DNA of 64,000 bases. It comes from Pseudomonadota bacterium. GTDB taxonomy: Bacteria > Myxococcota_A > Polyangia > Polyangiales > Polyangiaceae. Made by a program: the position numbers and the translations under genes. Where the stretch lies: the NCBI GenBank assembly GCA_023423895.1, contig JAFAER010000094.1, positions 1 through 64,000 of the forward strand, in the 5' to 3' direction. Positions 52,242 to 62,611 of this stretch are shown in pieces. The notes under the pieces were generated by a model. That model was given only the letters and a program-made list of their open reading frames with translations. It did no database searches and was not told where the DNA came from. The number at the start of each line of letters is the position of its first letter. Position 1 is the first letter of the stretch.

Positions 52242-55200
52242 GTGAAACGCTCGATTGGCCTGAAGGCCGCCTTCGCCCTCGTCGCGCTCTCGGCGTGCTC
52301 GGTCGCTTCGCATCACGACGAGCGCTTGGGTCGCCAGGCGACACCAGTTACAGCGGAATGTTTGGAGGAGCTGTATCCCTCTGATCCGGCAGAGCCCGGA
52401 GTCTGCTCGAGCGTCTGGGAGTACGTGCCCGAGTGTCATGCCCTCGGGGTGGATCCGGAGTGCGGTCAGTCGGTGCTGGGGTTCGAGCAGATCGTGACGC
52501 AGACTCCAAACACCTGCGCCCACCCGAACTTCGGCCTCTCCAATGAACCGGCGGATCTTCCCAATCCGCGCGACGTCTTCCGAGAGTTGGAGGGTGTCTC
52601 CGCCTATCAAACTGACATGGGCTCGCACGACCCCACCTGCCTGGATTGGGCGCAGTGGGAGCTCGAGAGTCTGTGCGCGGAGAAGCAGGTCGAGCTGAAC
52701 GGGATGCGCTGCGGCATCGACCCATACGTGATGTACGTGAGAGACGTGTACAGCGTCCGCACCGATCCGCAATACGGCTCGATACAATGCAAGTTCACGA
52801 TAACGAATGTTCCCACCTGGAAGACTGTGACAAGCGGACAGTACTGCGGGTTTACCACGGTGTTCGAGGACGATCCGGCGCGTCCGATCCAGAACGCCTG
52901 CCGCCTACCTCGTCATCCTCTCGCTCCAGTAAGCGAGTGCGATGCGCGTCCCGAGCGGTCCGAGCGGGGCCTCACTTTCAGCACGTTCCTCTCCGCGCGA
53001 CCGAAGCTCGCCGAGGCGCTGCAGAGCGCAACGGAGACCCGCCCTCCGGAGCCGCGCTGTCTCTCATGCGATGAGACGCCCCTCGTTGGTGTCGACGGCA
53101 AGGTCGCCCCCGTGGCCGTGGCGAAGCGGTACAAGTGCCTCACCGAGAACCTCGCCCGCTACGTGCTGACACCGGGCGTCGATCATCCAGTCGCGGCCGA
53201 CGAAGGCATCGCCGCAGACATCGTCCGCGGGCTGAAGTTGCTCGTGGAGGTGCACGGACAACACCTCCCCGCGGACGCCCGCAACAGTGTTGCGTCACTC
53301 TACCTGCGTGCTCCGGCGCCGAACTGCAATCCGGCGTTCGACGACGCCGTCAGGAGCTGCCGCTCGCGGATCGGCCAGGGCGAAGGCGGTGCGGCCCTCG
53401 CTTCCGCCTACGGGAAGTATCTCGCATGCGAAGCACTTCGCCATCACGGCTCCGGCCAGATGGTGATGCTCGACACGAAGGCGTGCCTCGAAGCGACGGC
53501 CGTCGTGCGCGCCGCTGCTGCCGACCCGTTGGTCGCGGCGTGTGCCGCGGTGCCGCCGGATTTCGAGAAGACGCTCCTCATCGCTGGCCTCGGCCGCGGG
53601 GTGCCCGAGGTGCCGATCGCGGGCGACCCGGCGTTCGATGCGAAGGTGAGTGCGCTGCAAGATGATCTTCGCATACGCCTCGCCGCAATCGATGCGTGGT
53701 ACTCGGCGGCGGCGGACAAGATGGACGCCGAACTTTCTGGGGCGACGGACGAACAGGCCGCCGGGCTCCGAGCCGCGCTGGCGAAAGACACGGAGGCCGT
53801 CCTCGGCGCATTCTGGGCGCCCCTGCTCGATGTCAGCCCAACGGCCGCCGCTGCGGGCCGATCGGCTCTCGAACACACGGCGACGGTGGTCGAGCGCACA
53901 GTTCTCAGCGCCGCGTATCCCGCGGCGAATGCGCCACTCACGCATGCGCCCCTTCTCTCCGTGACCGCGGACGCGTTGCAGGGGCTTGCGAAGCACCTCG
54001 ACGCCGTGGGCGCCGTGCATGACCTCGGATGTCGCTTCCACGCCGAGGGCTGCGCCGGACGAAGATCCGCCGTCAGCGAGCTATGGGATGCGCTGGCGAA
54101 GCTGCACGATGGTCCAGCACTGACGGCGAGCCTGGGAAGCGCCACGAAACTCGGCGGAGAGCCATGGCGGGCGGCGCTTGCGGCCATCGCGTCCGGTCAC
54201 TCTGCACTCGAGAGCGCGGCCCGTGATGCGCACGAGCTCGATCCATCCGCGCCGACGGCGCCCGCCCTGCTCCGGCCACCGTCGAACGAAGCTCGACTCG
54301 CGCGCGCGGCCGCATCCTTTTCTCGGTTCGTCAACGAAGCTCGGCGTCGTCAGGCATCCTACGCGGCGACCGGTCTCCTCTCGATTCACGGCGAAGGAGA
54401 AATCGCTGATGCGCTGACGCCCGAGAAGCGTGCCCTCACGCTCGGGCTCCTCGAAACCATGAAGGGCGAGCTCGACGTGGCTCGAATTAGCTATGTCGCC
54501 AACACGACCGCCGATCTGAACGCGCTGGCTCAACAGATCGAGACCGACAGGGCGGAGACCGTGATCAAAGGCAGGCTCGAGACGCTCGCCAAGCGTTTCG
54601 ACAAGCTCACTCAGGAGATCGCAGTGCTCCGCCTGCGAGACGCAAACGAGGAGGCTCGCTTCGGCAGCTTCATGACGTCGTTCCAGAAGCTGATCGACGA
54701 AGAGAACGCACGGCCGGGGTATGCGATCCAGCGTGGCCTCCCACGCACGTTCACGCTCAGCGCGCGCGATGCAAAGTTCGTCGCCAACAGCGCCATTCCG
54801 ACGCTCGAGGCTGTCATGGTTCACGAGCCGCTCGCTTCCTTCTCCGTGCAAGCTGGCGAGATCGTCAACCTGAGAGTCTTGGGTACGTGGAGCCCGACCT
54901 GTGCGCTCCGTGGACTGACGTTGCCAGACGGTAAGGTGCTCGACGATGCGACCCTCGCGACGCTGACGACGGGGCCCGAGGGCTGGGGGTTGACTGTGAC
55001 GGCGCAGGGAGCTGCCGTCACCGGGCAGCAGACGACCACCACAGACTCCGAGTTTTGGAGCAAGAGCTACAGCGAGAGGTTGTGTGCAGCTGCGGGATTC
55101 ACGGGCGGTCTCCCGATTGCCGTCGGCCCGAGCATCGGCGTGAGCGCGCAGGCCTGTGAGGAAGAAACGCACGGGACGAGCCAGTCACGTTCGAACGCCG

Positions 55201-56873
55201 AGTCCGAAGGAACAAGTCAGCAACGTCAACTCACGGCCGCCTTCGCGTCCGGGCTCCGCGCGCCCGGGACGCCGTTTCCCTGGGCGCCCGCTGGAAGCCT
55301 CATCGCCGTCGTCTACAAGCCGGCTGTCGGCGGGCGCACGGGACTCACAGCGGAGGATTTGCTCGACGTACGTGTCGTGCAGGCGCCCTTCACCTCGATC
55401 GTGGCAAAGACGGCGGCGAACATCACGTTCGTGGTGAACGACTCGTCATGCGGAACCGCCGTGCCTGCGACACCGCTCTCGATCGAGCGCACCAGTCTCA
55501 TCCCCCTTGGCGCTGCCCTCCAGCAACTCGCCGCGCCGATGGGTGCGGCTGTCGAACACATCGCGTCGACGCGTGATGCGCTCGTTGCCCAGGGGCAGAT
55601 GCTTCCTGCGGAGTCGGCGCAGCTGCAACTCGACGCTCAGCAGATCGTCGCTCAAGGTTGCGATTGTGACATCGCGACGCTCCCACGCTTCGTGCAGCAG
55701 TTCTTCGCGAGCTGGGTGGGCAAGGAGATCACACGCGCCGAACGTCAGGTCTCGATCGCAGCGAAGGAGTTCGAGCGGACGCTCATCGTGACCGAAGGGG
55801 AAACGGTTCGCGCGGAGCTCAACGCCAACGAAGAACTTGCCCGTGTGCAGGCACTCGTCGCGAGCCTCGCGCTTCGCCACGTCGACTCTGCACAACTGGA
55901 GGGCAAAGTTCATGACGTCGCCGAGGCGGCGGTGACGTTCGTCCGTCCAGCGTTGCGGCTCCGGCTGCCGAATGCGCTGACGATCATCGCCAATGACTCG
56001 GCGACTCAAGCTCGGGCGAACGCGCTCATCGACCTGGCGCAGTCGGCTGGCTCGGCGAGCAAGGTCGAACTCGTCAGCGTGGCCTTGGCCGAGAGCAACT
56101 TCGTCGACTCGCTCATCAGCAACATCCGGTTCGCGCAGCTGAGCGCTCCGCCTACGAGCGCGAGCACCGTCGCAGTGCGCATCCCCCGCTACGTAGACGC
56201 TGCGCCAGGTGATACGTCGACGACGCCGTGCGTGCGGCATCCCCGCTTCTTCGGCGCCCAAGAGGCGCCGTGGAAGGCGCTCGATTGTGCAAAGTCGCGC
56301 GCGATCTGGAGGCAGGTGCTGGATACCACGAGAGAGAGAGCTAGCTTCAATCTGGAACCGAACGATGTGTACGAGGGCGCGGCGGGCGCGGCGCCGCTTC
56401 TCTGCAACGCGAGCGCTCCGCTGATCTCGCAGATGGCGATGGTCGTCGCCACGGACGACGACGGCCTCAACGACACGCTCAACCCGCAGGCTTGGTCGAG
56501 CCGCCTCCTCCTCGGAGATCGAATGGTCTTCAGCTTGACGACGGGGCCCGAAACCTACCGTCTCGTCCCGGATCCGTTCGGCCGTGGGATATCCGCGGAT
56601 GCCTCGGTCCGTTTCCTCTTTTCGAAGAGCGAATCCGCTCTGAGCGCGTTCAACACCGCGCTGGGCCAGCCGAACGGGCTGATCGACTTGGCCCAGCATG
56701 CAGGCTTCTCCCCGTTCACGACGTACACGTTCAACGTCGCGTGGCTTCGCGAGCGGTTTCCCACAGTCGAGATGGTCGCCGCTCACGAGCTCGTGCTCGT
56801 CTTCAAAGTCGACGCTTACCCGGCCGGCGGCGACGTTCGCGGTGTCCCCGTCTGTTCTGTGCCTGCACCATGA
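52242..56873 (+). CDS. Large lipoprotein of unknown function, second gene of the RHS operon
   Basis: The protein is 1543 residues from GTG 52242 (Shine-Dalgarno aggagaagg). The signal peptide ends in LVALSAC, a lipobox. Residues about 35-330 are rich in Cys (CLEELYPSDPAEPGVCSSVW and others). Residues about 330-850 are helical with long amphipathic runs, such as GATDEQAAGLRAALAKD. A beta-rich segment with Ser/Thr-rich loops lies at about 865-1060, and further helices at about 1090-1320. I recognise no domain. It ends in an ATGA overlap with the RHS gene, so the two are coupled. It may help export, display or neutralise the RHS protein; that is inference. Confidence 0.72.
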   Translation: MKRSIGLKAAFALVALSACSVASHHDERLGRQATPVTAECLEELYPSDPAEPGVCSSVWEYVPECHALGVDPECGQSVLGFEQIVTQTPNTCAHPNFGLSNEPADLPNPRDVFRELEGVSAYQTDMGSHDPTCLDWAQWELESLCAEKQVELNGMRCGIDPYVMYVRDVYSVRTDPQYGSIQCKFTITNVPTWKTVTSGQYCGFTTVFEDDPARPIQNACRLPRHPLAPVSECDARPERSERGLTFSTFLSARPKLAEALQSATETRPPEPRCLSCDETPLVGVDGKVAPVAVAKRYKCLTENLARYVLTPGVDHPVAADEGIAADIVRGLKLLVEVHGQHLPADARNSVASLYLRAPAPNCNPAFDDAVRSCRSRIGQGEGGAALASAYGKYLACEALRHHGSGQMVMLDTKACLEATAVVRAAAADPLVAACAAVPPDFEKTLLIAGLGRGVPEVPIAGDPAFDAKVSALQDDLRIRLAAIDAWYSAAADKMDAELSGATDEQAAGLRAALAKDTEAVLGAFWAPLLDVSPTAAAAGRSALEHTATVVERTVLSAAYPAANAPLTHAPLLSVTADALQGLAKHLDAVGAVHDLGCRFHAEGCAGRRSAVSELWDALAKLHDGPALTASLGSATKLGGEPWRAALAAIASGHSALESAARDAHELDPSAPTAPALLRPPSNEARLARAAASFSRFVNEARRRQASYAATGLLSIHGEGEIADALTPEKRALTLGLLETMKGELDVARISYVANTTADLNALAQQIETDRAETVIKGRLETLAKRFDKLTQEIAVLRLRDANEEARFGSFMTSFQKLIDEENARPGYAIQRGLPRTFTLSARDAKFVANSAIPTLEAVMVHEPLASFSVQAGEIVNLRVLGTWSPTCALRGLTLPDGKVLDDATLATLTTGPEGWGLTVTAQGAAVTGQQTTTTDSEFWSKSYSERLCAAAGFTGGLPIAVGPSIGVSAQACEEETHGTSQSRSNAESEGTSQQRQLTAAFASGLRAPGTPFPWAPAGSLIAVVYKPAVGGRTGLTAEDLLDVRVVQAPFTSIVAKTAANITFVVNDSSCGTAVPATPLSIERTSLIPLGAALQQLAAPMGAAVEHIASTRDALVAQGQMLPAESAQLQLDAQQIVAQGCDCDIATLPRFVQQFFASWVGKEITRAERQVSIAAKEFERTLIVTEGETVRAELNANEELARVQALVASLALRHVDSAQLEGKVHDVAEAAVTFVRPALRLRLPNALTIIANDSATQARANALIDLAQSAGSASKVELVSVALAESNFVDSLISNIRFAQLSAPPTSASTVAVRIPRYVDAAPGDTSTTPCVRHPRFFGAQEAPWKALDCAKSRAIWRQVLDTTRERASFNLEPNDVYEGAAGAAPLLCNASAPLISQMAMVVATDDDGLNDTLNPQAWSSRLLLGDRMVFSLTTGPETYRLVPDPFGRGISADASVRFLFSKSESALSAFNTALGQPNGLIDLAQHAGFSPFTTYTFNVAWLRERFPTVEMVAAHELVLVFKVDAYPAGGDVRGVPVCSVPAP

Positions 56874-59800
56874 AGCCGACGCTCACACGGGTCGTCGTCG
56901 CGGCCGGTGCCGCGCTCGTGACGAGCAGCAGTGCCCACGCGCAGGTCGCCTTCTCGGACTCCCGCGTCCAGGCGCCCGAGCTCGCGCCACCCTCGCGAGG
57001 CTCGCTCGCAGGCCAGTACGCGGGGGTGGCATTCGGGCCGGCGGACGTGAGCCGTGGTGGTTTCTCGTTGCCCCTCCCCATCGTCGTTCCAACGGAACGG
57101 GGCCCACTGCCCGCGACGCCGTTCCCGTCCTACTCGCCCGAGGCACCGCTCTCGGAGTGGGGGGCTGGGTGGGCGACGTCCTCTCTCCAGATCCATCGCT
57201 TCCGAGAACGTGGCGATCTCGACTGGTCGACCGACGATCTCACCGGTCCCTGGGGTCGCATGGTCCGCGGGAGCGACGGTGCTTGGTACCCAACGGGATT
57301 CAGCGCGCACGTGCGCGTCGAGCAGCCCTCGAGCGATACGCTCATCGCCTACCTTCCTGACGGACAGCGGTGGACCTACGGCGGCGCTGCTGCCACCGAG
57401 TCAGGCAGCGGCGGCACGTACGCGTGGAACCTGGTGAGAACGGAAGCCCCAACGGGCCAGCGCTCGACGTATGCGTATGTCGCGAACGCGTCGGGCAGAC
57501 TGTTTCTCGAGAGTGTGGAGTACGGCGCCGTCAGCGGGGGCGACGCGCCGGCGAAGGTGACCATCACCACCGAGCCGATCGCAACACCCATCACGGACTA
57601 TCGCTCCGGTCGTGCCGTCGTCCTCGATCGTCGCGTCGCGCGCGTCACGGCGCTCGTACGCCACGCGACCACGGGCGCGTTCACGGAACGATGGCGCTTC
57701 GACATCGGGTACACGGCCGAGGGGCTCGGTCCGAGCTTCTACTTGTCGTCGCTTCGTCAGACCTTCGCATCCGGCGAGGCGGCCCCGGTGGTCACGTTCG
57801 AGCACGAGAGCGCCGCACCGCTCCTCACCGCCACGCTGCCGCGACGAGCCGCGAAGCTGGACGCCTTCCTCGGGAAGTATGGGCCCGACGTCATGCAGCC
57901 GAATCGGTCGACGGGCTTCGACGTCGACGACGACGGACGGCCCGACCTCGAAGTCGCGTTGAACGGGACGGCTCTTCGTCAGACGGATGACGGCTTCGTC
58001 GAGGAGGAGCTACCGCCTGCGAGCCCTTCGGCGAGCACCTTCTGCCGACGCGCGCCGGCCATTTCGAACCCTCCGCGTGTGCTCGCCCGGATGCGCATCG
58101 AGGACACCGATAGCAGCGTGGTCGGCTTTCTGAAGAGCGGCGGTGCGACGTACGTCGCGATTTGTGGACGCGACGGCGAGGTCCGTCTGGAATCGAGCCT
58201 CGCTGGCGACTGGGAGGTCGGTGCAAAGACGAAGCTGGTCGACCTGAACCGCGATCATCAGCCCGACCTGATCCGGGTTGCGAGCGGCGGCTATCAAGTT
58301 CTTCCGAATGTCAGCACGGCGTCGGGCTACGGATGGGGCGCCGTCGCGAGCGGTGCGCTCCTGCCGAGCGTGAACCTCGATGCGTCGTGGGTCCATGACA
58401 TCAATGGTGACGGTCTGCCCGACATCGTCGGGCGCGTTCTGAGCAGCCTCGTCGTCTGGTTCAACAAGGGCAACTTCCAGTTCGAGTCGCAGGGCAAGAC
58501 GCTGAGCTTCATCACTGCGACAGGGGCTTCGTTCCCCAGTCCGAACACCTACCAGTCGCTTTTCGTCGATGCGAACAACGACGGGCTCACGGACGTGGTC
58601 CTCTACAAGAGCGGTGGCGCGATCCTCTTCGTGAACACCGGCTCGCTGCTGCGCCAATACCCGGTGCCGGCATTCAGCGCCTTCGGTGCCTATCGGCCCG
58701 TTCCTCTCGACCTTGCCGGCAGCGGGGAGGCCGAGCTCGCCTACGCAACATCGGGCGCCGGTTACACGATCGCGCTGACGACACCCGCCACGGGGCTCCT
58801 GAAGCGCACCGACGACGGCAGAGGCAATGCGCTCGTCTTCGAGTACGAGCGCGCGCCGGCGATTCCGGGCGTGCGAAATCGCGAGAGCCTACTCCACACG
58901 CTCCGCGTCGAGACAACCGGTCACGAGCCCGTGACCTACGAGTACAGCTACGCGAGCCCGAAGCTTCACACGCGCGGCCTGTTCCTCGTTGGATTCGACG
59001 CGGTCGCGCGGCGTGAGCCCCTCGGAACCGCGTCGATGACGTTCTTCAACGACGACGCGAACGCGGGGCTGCTGCTCACGAGCATCGAGCACGACGACCT
59101 CGCCCCTAGTGTCGAGCGCGTCTCCTTCCGGACTTACGAGGACGCGATCTCCTTCGGCATCGGGTGGAAGCGGCTCAAGTCGCAGGGGGCCGGATGGCGG
59201 AGCACGGATGCTCTGAATCCGGTCGTCCGGCTCGAGCAGGAAGAGGTCCTCGGGTACGACCGAGAGTTCTGCCCGACCGCGGAGCGCTCGAGCAGCTCCA
59301 ATGACGTCCTCCTCACGCAGTCGCAGTACGCAACCGTCGCCGCGTTGGCGAAGAACCTCATGTGCATCCCCGAGCGCACGGTGCTCACGGGAACGCACGT
59401 CGACGCGACGCTGGACTTCCGGCACGAGGCGACACGCACCTACGACGCGCGCGGCTTGCTCACTCAGCTCGCGATCGTCGACCCTGGCGGAGCGAGCATC
59501 GTTCAGCAGGAGGTCACCTACAGGGACGATGGCCTGGTGCAGACGATCTCCAGCCCCGGGAAGGGGACGACGACGTTCGACTACGACCCCGTCTTTCCGC
59601 TCCTGAGACGTGTCACTGCACCCGACGGCGTCATCATGGATGCCGAGCGCGATCCGCTGACCGACGCTGTTCGGAAGCTGGTCGTCGACCGTGGGTCGCT
59701 CGTTCACGAACAGTTCTTCCGATTCGACGGGCAGGAGCGGCTAGCGAAGAGCTGGAACAATCTCAGTCCCAGTGCATCGGAGGCCTCCCCGAACCTGGCC

Positions 59801-62608
59801 CTCACGTACCGGTATGCGACGGCGACCAAACCGGCGCTGATGACCATGGCGACGCTCGTTGACGCGAGCACGTCGTCGATCGCGCGCTCCGCGGAGCTCG
59901 CGACCGGATCCGGCGATGTCATGGCGACCCTCCGTCTCATCCCGGAGGGCTGGCGATTCGAGAGCCTCACGAAGCGCCTGCGGACATCACGTCAGACGAC
60001 GTCATTCACGCGCCCCGTCGCGGCTATTTCAGATCCATCGTCGCTCGACGTCGATTCTCTCTACACGTCCGCATCGGCGACAGCGGGAGCGCAGTCGTCC
60101 TTGTTCGGTACGCCAGTCACGGCGACGACCAGGCTCCACGCGGATGTGGAACGGTTGGTCGTCAGCAGCCTTCAGCTGAATGGCGTGCTCACGCGCACGG
60201 AGGTCGAGAACGACGAGTTTGCAAGTGTTTCATCGGTCGACGAAAGGCAGCAGCTCGTCCAGCATCAGGACCCGTCCGGCGCGAAGACGGGCTTCGTCTA
60301 CGACGCTCTCGGACGGCTCCGTGGTGTCCGACTCGCGGACGGCGCGCATCACCGCGCCGACTTCGATGACTTCGGGCGGCTCAAACGCATCACCCGGGCA
60401 GGTGTGGCGACGGTCGACTACCGCTACGACGCGAGCACCTCCTTGCTGCTCGAGAAGGAGTTCTCGCCGCCGCCGGAGAACGCGCATGCGGGAACGCCGA
60501 TCCGTCAGGTCACCGTTACGCACGACGCCATCGGCAGAGTCACGCGCGAGCGCCACCTCGACGTCGCGAGTGGCGAGACGCTGGCCTTCGACTTCTACTA
60601 CGACGGTGCGACCCCGTCCGCGCCGCTCGATCGCAGCACGCGCGGCTTCCTCACTGCCATTACCGGGGAGGGCTACGAGAAGACGATCACGTATCGTCCC
60701 GACGGCTCCGAGCGCAGCCATCGCATCGACGTGAAGGGCTGGCGCACGGTCCAGACGGACCTCACGTATCTCGACAGCGGAGCGGTGCGCAAGCAGACAA
60801 CGACCGTCTACGACGGAGCCGGAGCCGTCCTGGCGCAGGACTCCGACGCGAACATCGTCGACATGCATGGGCGCGTCGTCGCGACGAAGCGCGATGGTCA
60901 CCCGTTCGCGAGCTATGGGTACGACGGCCAGGGACGCCCGCTGTGGGCGACGTACAGCGGTCCGCTGGCCGACGACGAGGTCGTCACGCTCACGCACGAC
61001 CCGCTGACGCACGCGCGCGTCGGTATGAATCAGAACAGCACGGCATGGGCCGCCGCGATGAGCCGGCGGATGAACGCGCGCGGGCTCGTCGACAGCGAAG
61101 ACATCAGCGTCTCGTCCGCGAGCTTGCACCGCGCCTTCCAGTACACGCCTCGTGGCTATCTGAGCCAGTCGACGGACGCCGACGCGAGCTACTTCTACGA
61201 ATACGAGGCCAGCGGGCTTCCGAGCCGCATCGTCAGTACGGTGTCGGGGACCTCCGACGACCGCGTCTTTGCCCGCACCGGCGCGACGCTCACCGCCGGC
61301 TCGCACCACCACACGTTCGACGATCTCGGCCGTGTCATCGAACGTGATGACGTCCAGATGTCGTACGGGCCGAACGGCCAGGTCGCGACGGCATCGCGCG
61401 GCCCGATGACGTGGCGGTACCTCTACGACGAGCGCGGCTCGAGGATCGCGAAGCTCGACGCGTCCGGCGCGGTGCGGTCGGTATATCTCGACGACGGGAC
61501 GGTCATCGACGAGTCGTCGATCACGACGCCCGTACGTTACGACGGGGTCGTTGTCGGAGTCCTCGAGACCACACTCGGGGCAGCAACGGCGAAGAAGTTC
61601 GGGCTCGTCCCGACCGACCTGATCGGTAGTGCGCTCGGCGATACGGACGGCACGCCTCGCATCCCATCGCCATTCGGTGAACGCGCGACGCATCCGGACG
61701 TGGCCGCCGCGATCGACTACGCGGCGAAAGGCTGGGACGCGGACCTCGGCGTAGTTCGGATGGGCGTGCGGGATTATGACCCCACGCTCAGTCGTTTTAC
61801 GACCGCCGATCCCCTCTTCTTGGAGCAGCCTCAGATCGCGCTCAATCCGGAGGCTCGGAATGACCTAAACCTGTACGGATACGCGAACGGAAATCCGGTC
61901 AAGTACACAGATCCATCTGGATACTGCCCAGTATGCATCGGCGTTGGCGGCGTCGTAGCTGTGCTCGGAATGGGCGCCGCGGCGCCATCGGATACGAAGG
62001 AGGCGCCGGCCGACGTTGTGGGAATGATCGCTTCGGTCCCGGGACCGAGCGTCGCGGCGAAAGTCGGAGAGAAGATCGTCGAGAAGCTTGCGGAGCGCGT
62101 CATACAGAGGTATGTACCTCCACAACTTGCCGGATTTGTTGGTAAACTCATTGCTGCCGAGAGTAGGGCAGGAGTCGGCGCGGGTAGGGCGGAGGCTGCC
62201 GCTGAAGCGGCAGGCGCGGCGAAGAGCGGGGTAGCTCCAACCCTTGCCGCAGAGGAGCTCGCCGGCTTCTCGGGAGGTGGCGTTTCGACGGGAGAAATCG
62301 AAGCGATAAACCGGAGCTTTGGAGGAGTCACTACGATGGCTGGTCATCCGTCGTCTGCGATCGCTGCGGCAGCGCGACAGGAGGGCTTCTACAACAAGTC
62401 GGCAGCGATGATCAGGGAGATCGCGGGTAGGCACATGTTCGACAATGGTAATAAGCGCACTGCCCAAGCCGTCTATGATTTGTTGCGTGAGCGAAACGGA
62501 ATTACGACCGGGGTTTCGGCGGACGAGACGCGAAGGATTATCCACAGTGTTGCGGTCGGTGAGTTGTCGGATACAGCAGAGATTGCGGCGCGGTTGAGAG
62601 GATTCTGA
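56870..62608 (+). CDS. Sec-exported SpvB/RHS protein with C-terminal Doc/Fic toxin domain
   Basis: The protein is 1912 residues. ATG 56870 overlaps the upstream stop; the signal peptide (residues 1-25) ends SSAHAQ. Residues about 30-330 resemble SpvB. Then come FG-GAP/VCBS calcium-loop repeats (DVDDDGRPDLEV, DINGDGLPDIVG, DANNDGLTDVVL), then RHS/YD repeats. The RHS core closes at about 1633-1685 (RDYDPTLSRFTTADP, NLYGYANGNPVKYTDPSGY). The variable C-terminal end (about 1686-1912) contains HMFDNGNKRTAQAVYDLL from His1855, a Doc-type Fic motif, as in phosphorylating or AMPylating toxins. G+C falls after 61.9 kb, which suits a swapped-in toxin tip. Confidence 0.87.
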   Translation: MKPTLTRVVVAAGAALVTSSSAHAQVAFSDSRVQAPELAPPSRGSLAGQYAGVAFGPADVSRGGFSLPLPIVVPTERGPLPATPFPSYSPEAPLSEWGAGWATSSLQIHRFRERGDLDWSTDDLTGPWGRMVRGSDGAWYPTGFSAHVRVEQPSSDTLIAYLPDGQRWTYGGAAATESGSGGTYAWNLVRTEAPTGQRSTYAYVANASGRLFLESVEYGAVSGGDAPAKVTITTEPIATPITDYRSGRAVVLDRRVARVTALVRHATTGAFTERWRFDIGYTAEGLGPSFYLSSLRQTFASGEAAPVVTFEHESAAPLLTATLPRRAAKLDAFLGKYGPDVMQPNRSTGFDVDDDGRPDLEVALNGTALRQTDDGFVEEELPPASPSASTFCRRAPAISNPPRVLARMRIEDTDSSVVGFLKSGGATYVAICGRDGEVRLESSLAGDWEVGAKTKLVDLNRDHQPDLIRVASGGYQVLPNVSTASGYGWGAVASGALLPSVNLDASWVHDINGDGLPDIVGRVLSSLVVWFNKGNFQFESQGKTLSFITATGASFPSPNTYQSLFVDANNDGLTDVVLYKSGGAILFVNTGSLLRQYPVPAFSAFGAYRPVPLDLAGSGEAELAYATSGAGYTIALTTPATGLLKRTDDGRGNALVFEYERAPAIPGVRNRESLLHTLRVETTGHEPVTYEYSYASPKLHTRGLFLVGFDAVARREPLGTASMTFFNDDANAGLLLTSIEHDDLAPSVERVSFRTYEDAISFGIGWKRLKSQGAGWRSTDALNPVVRLEQEEVLGYDREFCPTAERSSSSNDVLLTQSQYATVAALAKNLMCIPERTVLTGTHVDATLDFRHEATRTYDARGLLTQLAIVDPGGASIVQQEVTYRDDGLVQTISSPGKGTTTFDYDPVFPLLRRVTAPDGVIMDAERDPLTDAVRKLVVDRGSLVHEQFFRFDGQERLAKSWNNLSPSASEASPNLALTYRYATATKPALMTMATLVDASTSSIARSAELATGSGDVMATLRLIPEGWRFESLTKRLRTSRQTTSFTRPVAAISDPSSLDVDSLYTSASATAGAQSSLFGTPVTATTRLHADVERLVVSSLQLNGVLTRTEVENDEFASVSSVDERQQLVQHQDPSGAKTGFVYDALGRLRGVRLADGAHHRADFDDFGRLKRITRAGVATVDYRYDASTSLLLEKEFSPPPENAHAGTPIRQVTVTHDAIGRVTRERHLDVASGETLAFDFYYDGATPSAPLDRSTRGFLTAITGEGYEKTITYRPDGSERSHRIDVKGWRTVQTDLTYLDSGAVRKQTTTVYDGAGAVLAQDSDANIVDMHGRVVATKRDGHPFASYGYDGQGRPLWATYSGPLADDEVVTLTHDPLTHARVGMNQNSTAWAAAMSRRMNARGLVDSEDISVSSASLHRAFQYTPRGYLSQSTDADASYFYEYEASGLPSRIVSTVSGTSDDRVFARTGATLTAGSHHHTFDDLGRVIERDDVQMSYGPNGQVATASRGPMTWRYLYDERGSRIAKLDASGAVRSVYLDDGTVIDESSITTPVRYDGVVVGVLETTLGAATAKKFGLVPTDLIGSALGDTDGTPRIPSPFGERATHPDVAAAIDYAAKGWDADLGVVRMGVRDYDPTLSRFTTADPLFLEQPQIALNPEARNDLNLYGYANGNPVKYTDPSGYCPVCIGVGGVVAVLGMGAAAPSDTKEAPADVVGMIASVPGPSVAAKVGEKIVEKLAERVIQRYVPPQLAGFVGKLIAAESRAGVGAGRAEAAAEAAGAAKSGVAPTLAAEELAGFSGGGVSTGEIEAINRSFGGVTTMAGHPSSAIAAAARQEGFYNKSAAMIREIAGRHMFDNGNKRTAQAVYDLLRERNGITTGVSADETRRIIHSVAVGELSDTAEIAARLRGF

Positions 62609-62611
62609 GAT